Positions 22,841-30,108 of a stretch of DNA of 54,945 bases are shown piece by piece. The translations under genes were made by a program, and so were the position numbers. The notes below the pieces were generated by a model that saw only the letters and a list, made by a program, of their open reading frames with translations, did not search any database and was not told the origin of the DNA. The first letter of the stretch is position 1, and the number at the start of each line of letters is the position of its first letter. The stretch is from an uncultured Clostridia bacterium (lineage in GTDB: Bacteria; Bacillota; Clostridia; Christensenellales; UBA1242), in contig CANQKH010000009.1 of the NCBI GenBank assembly GCA_947624415.1, positions 1 to 54,945 of the forward strand. The letters run 5' to 3'.

Positions 22841-22846
22841 ACTTGC

Positions 22847-23077
22847 ATGAGAAAGAAAAAGAATGTTGAAATCAATAAGGATATGATTATAGATGAAGTG
22901 CTAGCCCTCGATGATAGCCTGGGAGATATTTTTTTAGGTTTTGGAATGCATTGTATATTTTGTCATTTAGGAATGGAGGAAACTATTGAAGAAGCGGCAC
23001 TAGTTCATCAGGTCGATGTGGATTTCCTAGTTCAAAAACTTAATGAGGCATATAAAGAAAAGAATAGCAAAAAATAA
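22847..23077 (+). CDS. DUF1858 small redox-type protein
   Basis: 76 residues, similar to the small DUF1858 proteins annotated as hybrid-cluster-associated redox disulfide proteins and to the N-terminus of ScdA-like proteins. The signature is INKDMIIDEVL, then FGMHCIFCHLG with a CxxC pair, then ETIEEAALVHQVDVD. It probably binds a metal or cycles a disulfide in the cytoplasm (family inference). A TTG at 22829 is in frame, but it lies upstream of and through the -10 box, so the ATG at 22847 is the real start. That start has no ribosome site. The gene is convergent with hflX, and the two share a terminator. Confidence 0.85.
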   Translation: MRKKKNVEINKDMIIDEVLALDDSLGDIFLGFGMHCIFCHLGMEETIEEAALVHQVDVDFLVQKLNEAYKEKNSKK

Positions 23078-23113
23078 GGGATTGATTGTAAATAATCACA
23101 TTTATCCCTTATT
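23073..23113. terminator. bidirectional terminator between DUF1858 gene and hflX
   Basis: AATAAGGGAT (23073-23082) pairs perfectly with ATCCCTTATT (23104-23113), and an inner TGATT/AATCA pair extends the fold. A/T runs on both sides let it serve both convergent genes. Confidence 0.85.
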
Positions 23114-23117
23114 TTTA

Positions 23118-24215
23118 TTATAAACTTAATTTCTTTTTTATTAAATCAATCAGTCTATCTATTCCTTTAACCTGTTTTACAGATATTAAAACTTCATTTT
23201 CTTCAATCAAAATAGGATTTTGAAGTAAATCACACTTATTGAGAACAACTATTCTGTTTTTAGTTGCCCCTAAATCATCAAGCAAATCATTAGTAACTTT
23301 CATGTTGATTTTATATTCTTTTTCGCCATTTACCATTTTATCTTGCGACACATCTACAACGTGTAAAAGCAAGTCGGCATCTTTTGCTTCTTCAAGCGTT
23401 GAAGAAAATGCATCAACCAATTGATGTGGTAAATCAGATATAAAACCGACAGTGTCAGTTATGATTGCATAACTATTATCTCCTAAAAACAATTTTCGTG
23501 ATGTCGTGTCCAAAGTGGCAAAAAATTTGTCATCGGCATAGATATTCTCTCTCACGAGATGGTTTAATAGAGATGACTTCCCTGAATTAGTATATCCAAC
23601 TAAGGCAATCTTTGGCATAGGTGATTCCAATCTTTCTTTTCGCGTTGATTGTCTTTGCTGTTTAATTCTTTCTATTTGGCCTTTAAGATTATCAATTTCA
23701 CTCTCTAGTTTTCTTCTGTTAAGTTCCAATTTGGTTTCGCCAGGACCTCGCATACCAACCCCACCACTACCAAATCTACCACTTGTTCCTTGCATTTGCG
23801 AAAGCCTTGGCAAAATATATTTATCTTGTGCAAGTTTTACTTGTAGACGTGCTTCACGCGATTTTGCACCTTTTGCAAAGATATCAATTATTAATCCTAC
23901 TCTATCCAAAACCTTAGTTTTAAATGCATCAGCAAGATTTTTCATTTGAGAACCCGATAATTGATAATCAACAATTACAACATCAATAACTTCCTCGCAT
24001 TCGTTAATGTAATTTTTGATTTCTTCAACCTTTCCGCTCCCTATCACCGTTCTCCTGTTAAATTCTTTTACGTTTTGATAAAAGTCTTTGACAACATTAA
24101 GTCCAGCGGAATAACAGAGGCGTTCTATTTCCCCTGTTTTTCTTTCAATATTATCTTCCTTCTTGTCGCATACGATTATGATAACCGCATTTTCCCTTTC
24201 AATTTTATTTTCCAT
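23118..24215 (-). CDS. hflX: GTPase HflX
   Basis: Ribosome-associated GTPase that splits stalled or stressed 70S ribosomes. It has 365 residues, slightly short for the family. The N-terminal HflX domain includes VIVDYQLSGSQMKNL and the SGRFGSGGVGMRGPGETKLE segment. Next comes a coiled coil and the G domain: G1 GYTNSGKSS at about 207-215, G3 DTVGF and G4 NKCD. The start is the ATG at 24215. It has no ribosome site but lies six bases after a perfect TATAAT, so the mRNA is predicted to be leaderless. The gene stands alone and shares its terminator with the DUF1858 gene. Confidence 0.97.
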   Translation of the reverse strand: MENKIERENAVIIIVCDKKEDNIERKTGEIERLCYSAGLNVVKDFYQNVKEFNRRTVIGSGKVEEIKNYINECEEVIDVVIVDYQLSGSQMKNLADAFKTKVLDRVGLIIDIFAKGAKSREARLQVKLAQDKYILPRLSQMQGTSGRFGSGGVGMRGPGETKLELNRRKLESEIDNLKGQIERIKQQRQSTRKERLESPMPKIALVGYTNSGKSSLLNHLVRENIYADDKFFATLDTTSRKLFLGDNSYAIITDTVGFISDLPHQLVDAFSSTLEEAKDADLLLHVVDVSQDKMVNGEKEYKINMKVTNDLLDDLGATKNRIVVLNKCDLLQNPILIEENEVLISVKQVKGIDRLIDLIKKKLSL

Positions 24216-24221
24216 GTGGTT

Positions 24222-24250
24222 ATTATAGCATAAAATCTTAAGCCTGTCAA
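24222..24250 (-). promoter_or_regulatory. perfect sigma-A promoter giving a leaderless hflX mRNA
   Basis: On the minus strand TTGACA (24245-24250), a 17-base spacer and TATAAT (24222-24227), all consensus. The -10 box is followed by six bases and then the hflX ATG, so the transcript should start at or within a base or two of the start codon. Confidence 0.92.
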
Positions 24251-24262
24251 AATTTTACAAAT

Positions 24263-24284
24263 AAAAAAGAAAGATTAATCTTTC
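24263..24284 (-). terminator. terminator of the small lipoprotein gene
   Basis: GAAAGA, loop TTAA, TCTTTC, then six T residues on the minus strand, just after the stop codon at 24287. It lies upstream of the hflX promoter. Confidence 0.65.
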
Positions 24285-24286
24285 CT

Positions 24287-24925
24287 TTAAAATCTATCAT
24301 TTTCATCCATAACGTTTACAATAAGGTTGTATTCATTTCCATCAACATCAACAATAGTAAACAGCCAATAAAGTTTCTCTTCTTCATCTCTTGTCATAAC
24401 TTTTAAATAGCATTCTCCATTGAATGAATTTTTACTTATTAAATTTGAAATAGTCTTTTCAAAGTGTTTTTGTCCAATTTGTATTGCCTTTTCACTATCA
24501 ATGACAAATTCTTTGCTAATATTTTCAAATTCGAACTTAAAATCTTTATAAATTATTGATATTTCATCCTCTGCATTTAAAGAATAACCCAAATCTGCCA
24601 TATAAGTGGAATTTAAAGGATTTAGTTCTAAAATAATATTGTTTGATTTCTCATTTATATTTATCTCCACCTCAATTTCTCTTTCAAAAACATTATTAAA
24701 TTTGAGTATAATTAAAGAAAAATCAACATTTTTTTCGTGAATTCCATTAATTATATAAGGCTGTTCTCTTTTTCCAATACTTATACTCCCCTTTTCCGCT
24801 CCACATCGGGCAAAAAAATATATTTCTGTTTTTTCACTTATATTATTTTTAACTGTATTTTTTTGACATCCTGTTATTGTAATTAATCCCAAAATAAATA
24901 TTAAGCATAACAAATATTTTTTCAT
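24287..24925 (-). CDS. small lipoprotein of unknown function
   Basis: 212 residues. The N-terminal signal (MKKYLLCLIFILGLITITGC) ends in the lipobox ITGC, so it should be lipidated and sit outside the membrane. The rest is a mix of beta-type sequence with no domain I recognise. The final part, TRDEEEKLYWLFTIVDVDGNEYNLIV, looks like a PepSY-type fold but is too weak to assign. The ribosome site AGAGGTGA precedes the ATG. It is divergent from the aldolase gene and ends at its own hairpin, so it is monocistronic. Confidence 0.75.
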   Translation of the reverse strand: MKKYLLCLIFILGLITITGCQKNTVKNNISEKTEIYFFARCGAEKGSISIGKREQPYIINGIHEKNVDFSLIILKFNNVFEREIEVEININEKSNNIILELNPLNSTYMADLGYSLNAEDEISIIYKDFKFEFENISKEFVIDSEKAIQIGQKHFEKTISNLISKNSFNGECYLKVMTRDEEEKLYWLFTIVDVDGNEYNLIVNVMDENDRF

Positions 24926-24950
24926 TTATCACCTCTTTTTAAATATATGT

Positions 24951-24981
24951 TTGAAAAAAAGTAAAAATGTGTTATTATAAT
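24951..24981 (+). promoter_or_regulatory. probable promoter of the aldolase gene
   Basis: TTGAAA (24951-24956) and TATAAT (24976-24981) are 19 bases apart, slightly long. An AAAGGAA ribosome site follows before the ATG at 24997. Confidence 0.5.
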
Positions 24982-24996
24982 TAAAAGGAAATAAAA

Positions 24997-25911
24997 ATGA
25001 AAGATTTAAAATATTTTTTAGATAAAGCACTCAAAAATCATTTTGCCTTAGGTGCTTTTAACTTTTCAGGGTTAGAAACTTTGCAAGGAATTACTCTTGC
25101 CTGCAGGGAAATGAACTCGCCTGCAATCATTGCCGTAAGTGAAAGTGCCTTGAATTATATGAATGATTATGTAATCGCCCTAGCAAACACTGCCAAAAAA
25201 CAATTTAATGGTCTTTATCTTCATCTTGACCACGGCAAATCATTTGAAATTTGTAAAAAGGCTGTCGATTTAGGATTTGATAGTGTTATGATTGATGGAA
25301 GTGCATTAAAGATTGAAGACAATATAAAACTAACAAAATCTGTCTGCAACTATGCCCATAAAAAAGGCGTGCTTGTCGAAGGAGAACTTGGACAAATAAA
25401 AGGCATAGAAGAAGATATATCAAGGCAAAAAGACATTTATACTGACCCACATCGAGCCTTTCAATTTGTAGATGAAACTTCTCTCGACCTTCTCGCAATC
25501 TCAATTGGAACAAGCCACGGAGCATATAAATATAACGGAGAGCAAACTTTGAGATTTGATATCTTAAAAGAAATAGAAAAATCTCTTAAAAATTTCCCCC
25601 TTGTGCTTCATGGTGCTTCGACAATTAATGAAAATTTGATAAATATTATTAATGATAACGGAGGCGATATTCAAAATGCTAATGGCATACCTGAGAATTT
25701 ATTGAAAATGGCAGTGAAAGATCATAACATTGTCAAAATAAATACAGACTCAGATTTGCGACTAGCCATGACCTCTGCGACACGACAATGTCTCAACAAT
25801 AACAAAAGCATAATTGACCCAAGGGAATATTTAGGAAAGGGACGCGATAAAGTAAAAGAAATTGTCGAATATAAAATCAAAAATATTCTTTTGTCGCAAA
25901 ATCAATTTTGA
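24997..25911 (+). CDS. fba: class II fructose-bisphosphate aldolase family protein
   Basis: Zinc-dependent aldolase of 304 residues. Probable ligands and catalytic residues are visible: Asp78-His79 in HLDHGK, Glu130 in VEGELGQI, His174 in IGTSHG and His205 in LVLHGAST. The substrate is most likely fructose-1,6-bisphosphate (glycolysis). The GatY/KbaY tagatose-bisphosphate aldolases share these motifs, so specificity is not certain from sequence. No sugar PTS or tagatose genes lie nearby, which favours the glycolytic role. It is a single gene with its own promoter and terminator. Confidence 0.9.
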   Translation: MKDLKYFLDKALKNHFALGAFNFSGLETLQGITLACREMNSPAIIAVSESALNYMNDYVIALANTAKKQFNGLYLHLDHGKSFEICKKAVDLGFDSVMIDGSALKIEDNIKLTKSVCNYAHKKGVLVEGELGQIKGIEEDISRQKDIYTDPHRAFQFVDETSLDLLAISIGTSHGAYKYNGEQTLRFDILKEIEKSLKNFPLVLHGASTINENLINIINDNGGDIQNANGIPENLLKMAVKDHNIVKINTDSDLRLAMTSATRQCLNNNKSIIDPREYLGKGRDKVKEIVEYKIKNILLSQNQF

Positions 25912-25930
25912 ATTTGAAATTTTATAGAAT

Positions 25931-25968
25931 AAAACACCTAACACGATACGTTTTGAAAGGTGTTTTTT
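25931..25968. terminator. bidirectional terminator between fba and spoIIID
   Basis: AAAACACCT (25931-25939) pairs with AGGTGTTTT (25958-25966), followed on the plus strand by further T residues. The opposite direction also gives a T-rich tail, so it can end spoIIID too. Confidence 0.85.
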
Positions 25969-26007
25969 CAAATATAAACATAAGCAAGTTCATAAAGGTT
26001 TTATTAT

Positions 26008-26262
26008 TTAATTATCTTTTTTCTCATATTTCTTTCGAGTGGCTTCACCGCCTCGAATATGCTTTTCTGCAAAATTTGCATCCAATATTGTTTTTACTTT
26101 TAAATATAAAGCATAATCTATATTTTTTAATTTTAAAGAAACATCATTATGAATTGTGCTTTTACTAAAACCAAATTTCTCTGCAGTTTTTCTTATTGTA
26201 TCATGGGTATTTAAAATATGTTCCGCTACTGCGACTATTCTTAAAGTTATTGCATCCTTCAT
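26008..26262 (-). CDS. spoIIID: sporulation transcription factor SpoIIID
   Basis: DNA-binding regulator of the sigma-E mother-cell programme. 84 residues, the family's usual length. It has the helix-turn-helix TAEKFGFSKSTIHNDV (about 26-41) and the hallmark basic C-terminal stretch RGGEATRKKYEKK. The start is the ATG at 26262 behind GGAGGGG; the GTG upstream at 26274 overlaps that ribosome site. In many Clostridia spoIIQ and spoIIID are neighbours; here only acpP separates them. A sigma-E-like promoter precedes it, as expected for this gene. It is direct evidence that the organism sporulates. Confidence 0.96.
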   Translation of the reverse strand: MKDAITLRIVAVAEHILNTHDTIRKTAEKFGFSKSTIHNDVSLKLKNIDYALYLKVKTILDANFAEKHIRGGEATRKKYEKKDN

Positions 26263-26280
26263 TATCCCCTCCACTCTTTA

Positions 26281-26307
26281 AATTTATGAAGAAGAAAGTT
26301 GAATTAT
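26281..26307 (-). promoter_or_regulatory. sigma-E-like promoter of spoIIID
   Basis: On the minus strand an ATA -35 core (26305-26307), a 16-base gap and CATAAATT (26281-26288) resemble the Bacillus sigma-E consensus (ATA, then CATAyAnT). spoIIID is sigma-E-dependent in known sporeformers. The match is short. Confidence 0.45.
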
Positions 26308-26340
26308 GTCATATTTTGTAGAACCATGAAAAATATTATA

Positions 26341-26368
26341 AAAAAAATGAGCTCGGCAAAACCGAACC
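26341..26368 (-). terminator. terminator of acpP
   Basis: On the minus strand GGTTCGG pairs with CCGAGCT (with wobbles) around TTTTG, followed closely by seven T residues at 26347-26341. Confidence 0.75.
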
Positions 26369-26387
26369 CAAAATTCCTAATTATAAA

Positions 26388-26621
26388 CTACTTTTTATTT
26401 TCATCAATTGCTGTAACGATTTGTTTAATGGTCTTCAACTCTTCCAACTTTTCATCAGGAATAGAAACATTAAATTCATCTTCAAAACTCATTAGTAATT
26501 CTACAACGTCCAAAGAATCTGCACCTAAGTCTTCAATAATATTTGAATCTTCCTTTATATCCTCTGCCGAGATGCATAATTGTTCAGCAACTAATTGTTT
26601 TACTTTTTCTAATGTGTTCAT
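26388..26621 (-). CDS. acpP: acyl carrier protein
   Basis: Carrier of growing acyl chains in fatty-acid synthesis. 77 residues, strongly acidic. The phosphopantetheine attachment site is Ser36 in GADSLDVVELL. The start is the ATG at 26621: GGAGGTTGAA lies just ahead of it, and an earlier in-frame ATG at 26633 overlaps the ribosome site itself. It has its own promoter and terminator. No other fatty-acid genes lie nearby; it sits between two sporulation genes, which is unusual. Confidence 0.96.
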   Translation of the reverse strand: MNTLEKVKQLVAEQLCISAEDIKEDSNIIEDLGADSLDVVELLMSFEDEFNVSIPDEKLEELKTIKQIVTAIDENKK

Positions 26622-26640
26622 TTCAACCTCCATGTTTATA

Positions 26641-26669
26641 ATTATAGCATATATAAAAAAATATGTAAA
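26641..26669 (-). promoter_or_regulatory. sigma-A promoter of acpP
   Basis: On the minus strand TTTACA (26664-26669), a 17-base spacer and TATAAT (26641-26646), with an upstream TGC giving an extended -10. Transcription should start near 26634, leaving room for the ribosome site. Confidence 0.8.
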
Positions 26670-26670
26670 T

Positions 26671-26701
26671 AAAAAACACGAAAATTTTTCACGTGTTTTT
26701 T
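26671..26701 (-). terminator. terminator of the spoIIQ-type gene
   Basis: AAAAAACACG pairs perfectly with CGTGTTTTTT around an 11-nt loop, nine bases after the stop codon at 26710. The symmetric A/T flanks permit either direction. Confidence 0.8.
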
Positions 26702-26709
26702 ATCAATAA

Positions 26710-27273
26710 TCACTTAACCTGTAAATCTAAATAATCGTTAGGATCGACAAAACTATTGTTAAGTTTTAATGCAAAGTGCAAATGTGCCCCCATTGAAAGT
26801 TCTCCTGCCGCAGAATTGTCAATTTCAGCAATTTTCTGCCCTGCTGAAACAACATCTCCTTCCTTAACCAAAACATTTTCGCTTAATGAAGAATACACTG
26901 AGACAAAGCCATTTGCGTGTTGAATTGTAACTGTTGTGCCTTCTAAATAAGGTTGGTCGATTTTTAGAACTGTGCCATCTAAAATAGAATTAACACTCGC
27001 ATCGTCTGAAACAAAATCAACATAAAGGTGTGCTTCCCATTGATTTAACGTTTCATTTTTTTGAAGTTCCTTATTTGAAAAATCCTTAATGATTGTGGCA
27101 TTGTTCATAGGCGATCTGAAATCTAATCTTGTTGTTCCTGTTGGAACTGCCTTATGTAAGGCCGCAATCAAGGTAAACGTTAAAGCAACTGCAAAAATTA
27201 TAATTCCAACAATAACAAAAATGCCATACTTTTTTACAAATTCAACAAATCTGTTTTTCTCCTCGACTTCCAT
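26710..27273 (-). CDS. spoIIQ: SpoIIQ-type LytM (M23) peptidase, membrane anchored
   Basis: 187 residues: a short cytoplasmic tail, one membrane helix (about 17-40), then an M23/LytM domain in the intermembrane space. The zinc site looks complete: His82 and Asp86 (HLYVD), His164 and His166 (HLHF), plus His119 in IQHANG. Bacillus SpoIIQ lacks one ligand, whereas some clostridial SpoIIQ proteins keep the full site. SpoIIQ sits in the forespore membrane and pairs with SpoIIIAH during engulfment. Assignment rests on the architecture and on the nearness of spoIIID; a vegetative M23 peptidase is the alternative. The ribosome site AGGAGGTAA is strong. Confidence 0.78.
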   Translation of the reverse strand: MEVEEKNRFVEFVKKYGIFVIVGIIIFAVALTFTLIAALHKAVPTGTTRLDFRSPMNNATIIKDFSNKELQKNETLNQWEAHLYVDFVSDDASVNSILDGTVLKIDQPYLEGTTVTIQHANGFVSVYSSLSENVLVKEGDVVSAGQKIAEIDNSAAGELSMGAHLHFALKLNNSFVDPNDYLDLQVK

Positions 27274-27324
27274 TTTTACCTCCTAGAAGTTTATTGACAG
27301 ATTTATTTTTTTTATACATTTATT

Positions 27325-27783
27325 TTAAAATCCCGTTATAATTAATGGATAACCCACAATCCACTCATTCTCTGTTTTGACAAGTTGAACATTAACTCTC
27401 TTGTTTTCTATAATTCTATAATCACAATAATTTTTATCGTAACCATAATATACTTGCCTATCTTCTATGCTTTTTCCACCAAAAAGTGTATAATTAAATC
27501 GTTTGTTAAAATAATTAAGATTTACGTTTTTGTTAAAGTATAAGACAACTCCTTTGACATAAGAGAAGTCTAAATTGTCAATTTTTTCCTTTTCTTCCTT
27601 TTCCACTATAAAATAAACATCATCACTATTAAAAATCTTTTGACAATCTTCTAACAGATTTTCATTATTTGAGACAATTACCATTTTTTCGCAATTACAA
27701 TCAAAAATTTCATTGTTGTCTTTAATAATTAATAGCATAAATGAAAATAAAATTATAAAAATAAAAGCAATCAATCTTTTCAT
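27325..27783 (-). CDS. membrane-anchored hypothetical protein upstream of the spoIIQ-type gene
   Basis: 152 residues: a lysine start, one hydrophobic helix (about 4-20), then a soluble extracytoplasmic part with several Cys (CNCEK, YCDYR). I do not recognise the family. Its place directly upstream of the spoIIQ-type gene, 51 bases apart with no hairpin between, suggests cotranscription and a possible sporulation role. There is no ribosome site before the ATG. A seven-codon reading frame (27800 to 27780) ends in an ATGA overlap with this start, so translation may be coupled. Confidence 0.65.
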   Translation of the reverse strand: MKRLIAFIFIILFSFMLLIIKDNNEIFDCNCEKMVIVSNNENLLEDCQKIFNSDDVYFIVEKEEKEKIDNLDFSYVKGVVLYFNKNVNLNYFNKRFNYTLFGGKSIEDRQVYYGYDKNYCDYRIIENKRVNVQLVKTENEWIVGYPLIITGF

Positions 27784-27843
27784 AATAAATTGATTGCCAT
27801 AAATATTACATTATATATTAAGAAATTTGTCGAAAATAGGCAT

Positions 27844-28074
27844 TTAAAGTATAATCATAGTTATTATTAATGCTATACCACCCAACAAACAAAAGCCTCC
27901 CAAAAGTCCATACAAAATACCTTTTGACTGATCATTAAGCGGTTCTCTCGCTTTCTTTTGCTTTACCTTCCCTTCTTTAACTTTTTCTTCGTCAGCTTGC
28001 TGTGGCGTTTGTATTATGGGTCTTTGATTTGGAGGCGCAATAGGCCTTTGTGGAATATTTTCTTTGTCTGGCAT
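27844..28074 (-). CDS. small proline-rich tail-anchored membrane protein
   Basis: 76 residues from the ATG at 28074 behind GGAG; an upstream in-frame GTG overlaps that site. The first half is rich in Pro, Gln and Lys (IPQRPIAPPNQRP). One hydrophobic helix occupies the last 25 residues (GLLGGFCLLGGIALIITMIIL), so the protein should be anchored by its C-terminus with the charged part in the cytoplasm. No family recognised. It follows the TasA-like gene by about 40 bases and is probably part of the same operon. Confidence 0.65.
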   Translation of the reverse strand: MPDKENIPQRPIAPPNQRPIIQTPQQADEEKVKEGKVKQKKAREPLNDQSKGILYGLLGGFCLLGGIALIITMIIL

Positions 28075-28116
28075 ACTCACTCCTTTATTTTATTGTAATA
28101 TTTTAAAATTTATTTG

Positions 28117-28674
28117 TCAATCAATTTTTATACTATTTAATGGCCATATTTCTTTAATATTCACACTTTCGTCCAAAGCCTCAACAACAATTGTGGCAAT
28201 ATATTTTACATTTGATTTCAAAGATGTTTCCTCATCAATATAAATATGAGAACATAATGAGGCTTTATCTTTTTTTGATAGAACATCATTAAAATAATAA
28301 TATCCATCTTCTTGACTAAATGTCCAATTTACTGTTTCAACCAGTCCCATGTCAAGCGTTTTATTTTCACTTGTATAAATATAAATTTTTGCTCTTAAAT
28401 ATAATCCATCCTCTTCTTCATTGTTTTTTATAGAAATTATTTGCGGAAGTCTGTCTCCAGCCAAATAAGAACCATCAATATTAAAAGATATAGCATTTGA
28501 CATATTTTTTGACACATCAATTTGTATATTTTTCCCCAGAACTAGGTCTGTTGTATATGAGGACTGAGTTTTAAAATAAAAACCGGATATTCCTAGGTAA
28601 ATAGATATTGCCAGCAAAATTGCAAGCAATATCGATGTAAATATCCATCCAAAATTATCTTTATTTATTTTCAT
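28117..28674 (-). CDS. membrane-anchored TasA/CalY-like protein
   Basis: 185 residues with one N-terminal membrane helix (about 11-33) and a beta-rich ectodomain. The segment NWTFSQEDGYYYFNDVLSKK resembles the 'W...dGYYYY..vL' motif of TasA/CalY-type and SipW-dependent secreted proteins. No SipW signal peptidase gene is in the window. Its ATG overlaps the stop of the upstream UPF0104-type gene (ATGA), there is no separate ribosome site, and translation is presumably coupled. A fibre-forming role is inference only. Confidence 0.6.
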   Translation of the reverse strand: MKINKDNFGWIFTSILLAILLAISIYLGISGFYFKTQSSYTTDLVLGKNIQIDVSKNMSNAISFNIDGSYLAGDRLPQIISIKNNEEEDGLYLRAKIYIYTSENKTLDMGLVETVNWTFSQEDGYYYFNDVLSKKDKASLCSHIYIDEETSLKSNVKYIATIVVEALDESVNIKEIWPLNSIKID

Positions 28675-30068
28675 AAGTTTATTTTGTTATAATCTTCTAT
28701 TTTTATTCTTTCTTTGTTCTGTTTTTTTCGTTTTGCACGCTCTACCCTAAATTTATTAATTTGTTCTTGCTTAAACACTTCACTTTCTTGAACCAAATTC
28801 TCTCTTTTAACCTGCCACTTGTATTTTTTATTTCCATAGGCAATGTCATAAGACAATATTGAAACTCCTTGCAAAAGATAAATATAATATGAACAAAATC
28901 TCCAAACTATCAAAACCCACACAAGTAGTGCCGATTGATTTGCAAGCACACTACCAAAAGATGCTGTAAACGAAATTTCATTCATTCCCGTTCCACCTGG
29001 CAATGGGAAAAATGAAGAACTCAAATCAACAAGACAAGTCATAACAAATAACTTTATATACATCGCCCCGTCAATAGATGGTGAAAAAAACCTAACTATA
29101 AAAAATGGTAATGAGTAATTTACAATTATTTTTGCAAGACTCAAAAAAGTCATTACAATAAAATCCTTGGGCGAGCGAGCATATTGTTTCATAATATCTT
29201 GAAAATCGCTAATATATTTAATAATCCTCTCATATTGCTTGTCGTAATTTTTGATAATTTTCATTTTGTAGAGCATTTTTAAAATTTTTACAACTAGTTT
29301 TTTCCCTATTGTTTTGCAAACCGACAAAAATACCGTTGCTACCAAAATTAGAGACGCAAAAATAAAGCCCAGCAAACTCGTTACAGAAACCAAAGTTCCA
29401 TAACTTGAATCTGTCCAAGAAATAATAAGGCTTATAAAACTTACAAGCACCCAAGAAATTTGTCCAAAAACATATTTTGCAAGTGGTATTGATAATGATG
29501 TATGAATAGGCATTCCATGTGTTTTTAAATAATTAATTTGAAATGGTTGTCCACCCGTTGCCATTGGAGTAACACTATCATAATACCTTCCTAGTTCGGC
29601 GACTTTATATGCAATTCCCCATCGACATTTCCCTGTCGATTGCTTTAAAAGATAAGCGACTATCAACGTATCAAAACTTATAACAAGTGCTAGTAATAAA
29701 ATTATTACAAAAAATGAGCCTAATCCTAATTTAGGACTTCGTAAAGAGACCCAATCCTCTTTTAATATTTGATAAATCAAAATTCCAACAACAACACAAA
29801 TATTAACAATAAACAAGACGATGCTTATAATTTTGCTTTTCTTACTGTTTCGTTTAGAAACAGATTGCTCAACTTCGTCAAGTTTCTTTTTTTGCAGGTT
29901 AATGGTCTCTTCCTGCAATTCTTTCAACTCTTCTTTATGAGCATCATCAAAATTATTTGCATCGTCTTCTTCAACAGAAATATTTTCCACATTTTCAAGT
30001 GGAACCAAATCATCTATATTTGATTGAACTACAACTTCTTTTTTTGATTTGTCTGTTGATTTTGTCAT
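28671..30068 (-). CDS. UPF0104 / lysylphosphatidylglycerol-synthase-TM family membrane protein
   Basis: 465 residues with a long charged N-terminal tail (about 80 residues, partly coiled coil), then some eight membrane helices. GKCRWGIAYKVAELGRYYDSVTPMATGGQP and FFPLPGGTGMNEI are hallmarks of the YbhN/AglD/MprF flippase-like family. These proteins handle lipids or polyprenyl-linked sugars; the substrate cannot be told here, and no MprF synthase domain is attached. The ATG at 30068 has no ribosome site and lies six to eight bases after the -10 box, so the mRNA appears leaderless. It heads an apparent operon with the TasA-like gene. Confidence 0.85.
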   Translation of the reverse strand: MTKSTDKSKKEVVVQSNIDDLVPLENVENISVEEDDANNFDDAHKEELKELQEETINLQKKKLDEVEQSVSKRNSKKSKIISIVLFIVNICVVVGILIYQILKEDWVSLRSPKLGLGSFFVIILLLALVISFDTLIVAYLLKQSTGKCRWGIAYKVAELGRYYDSVTPMATGGQPFQINYLKTHGMPIHTSLSIPLAKYVFGQISWVLVSFISLIISWTDSSYGTLVSVTSLLGFIFASLILVATVFLSVCKTIGKKLVVKILKMLYKMKIIKNYDKQYERIIKYISDFQDIMKQYARSPKDFIVMTFLSLAKIIVNYSLPFFIVRFFSPSIDGAMYIKLFVMTCLVDLSSSFFPLPGGTGMNEISFTASFGSVLANQSALLVWVLIVWRFCSYYIYLLQGVSILSYDIAYGNKKYKWQVKRENLVQESEVFKQEQINKFRVERAKRKKQNKERIKIEDYNKINL

Positions 30069-30074
30069 GGTTAA

Positions 30075-30104
30075 ATATTATCAAAGATAGATGACTTTTG
30101 TCAA
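30075..30104 (-). promoter_or_regulatory. sigma-A promoter giving a leaderless UPF0104-gene mRNA
   Basis: On the minus strand TTGACA (30099-30104) is followed after 16 bases by GATAAT or after 18 by TAATAT; either -10 box ends only eight or six bases before the ATG at 30068. No Shine-Dalgarno sequence is present. Confidence 0.8.
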
Positions 30105-30108
30105 GTTT

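Noticed and set aside
22829-22846. TTG start for the DUF1858 gene
   Set aside because: The frame from 22829 contains the -10 box, so it would not be transcribed; the ATG at 22847 fits the promoter and the family's start.
27274-27320. Sigma-F promoter for the spoIIQ-type gene
   Set aside because: GTATA and a GTCAATAAA-like box occur on the minus strand, but the gap is only 14 bases and two -10 positions differ, too weak to list.
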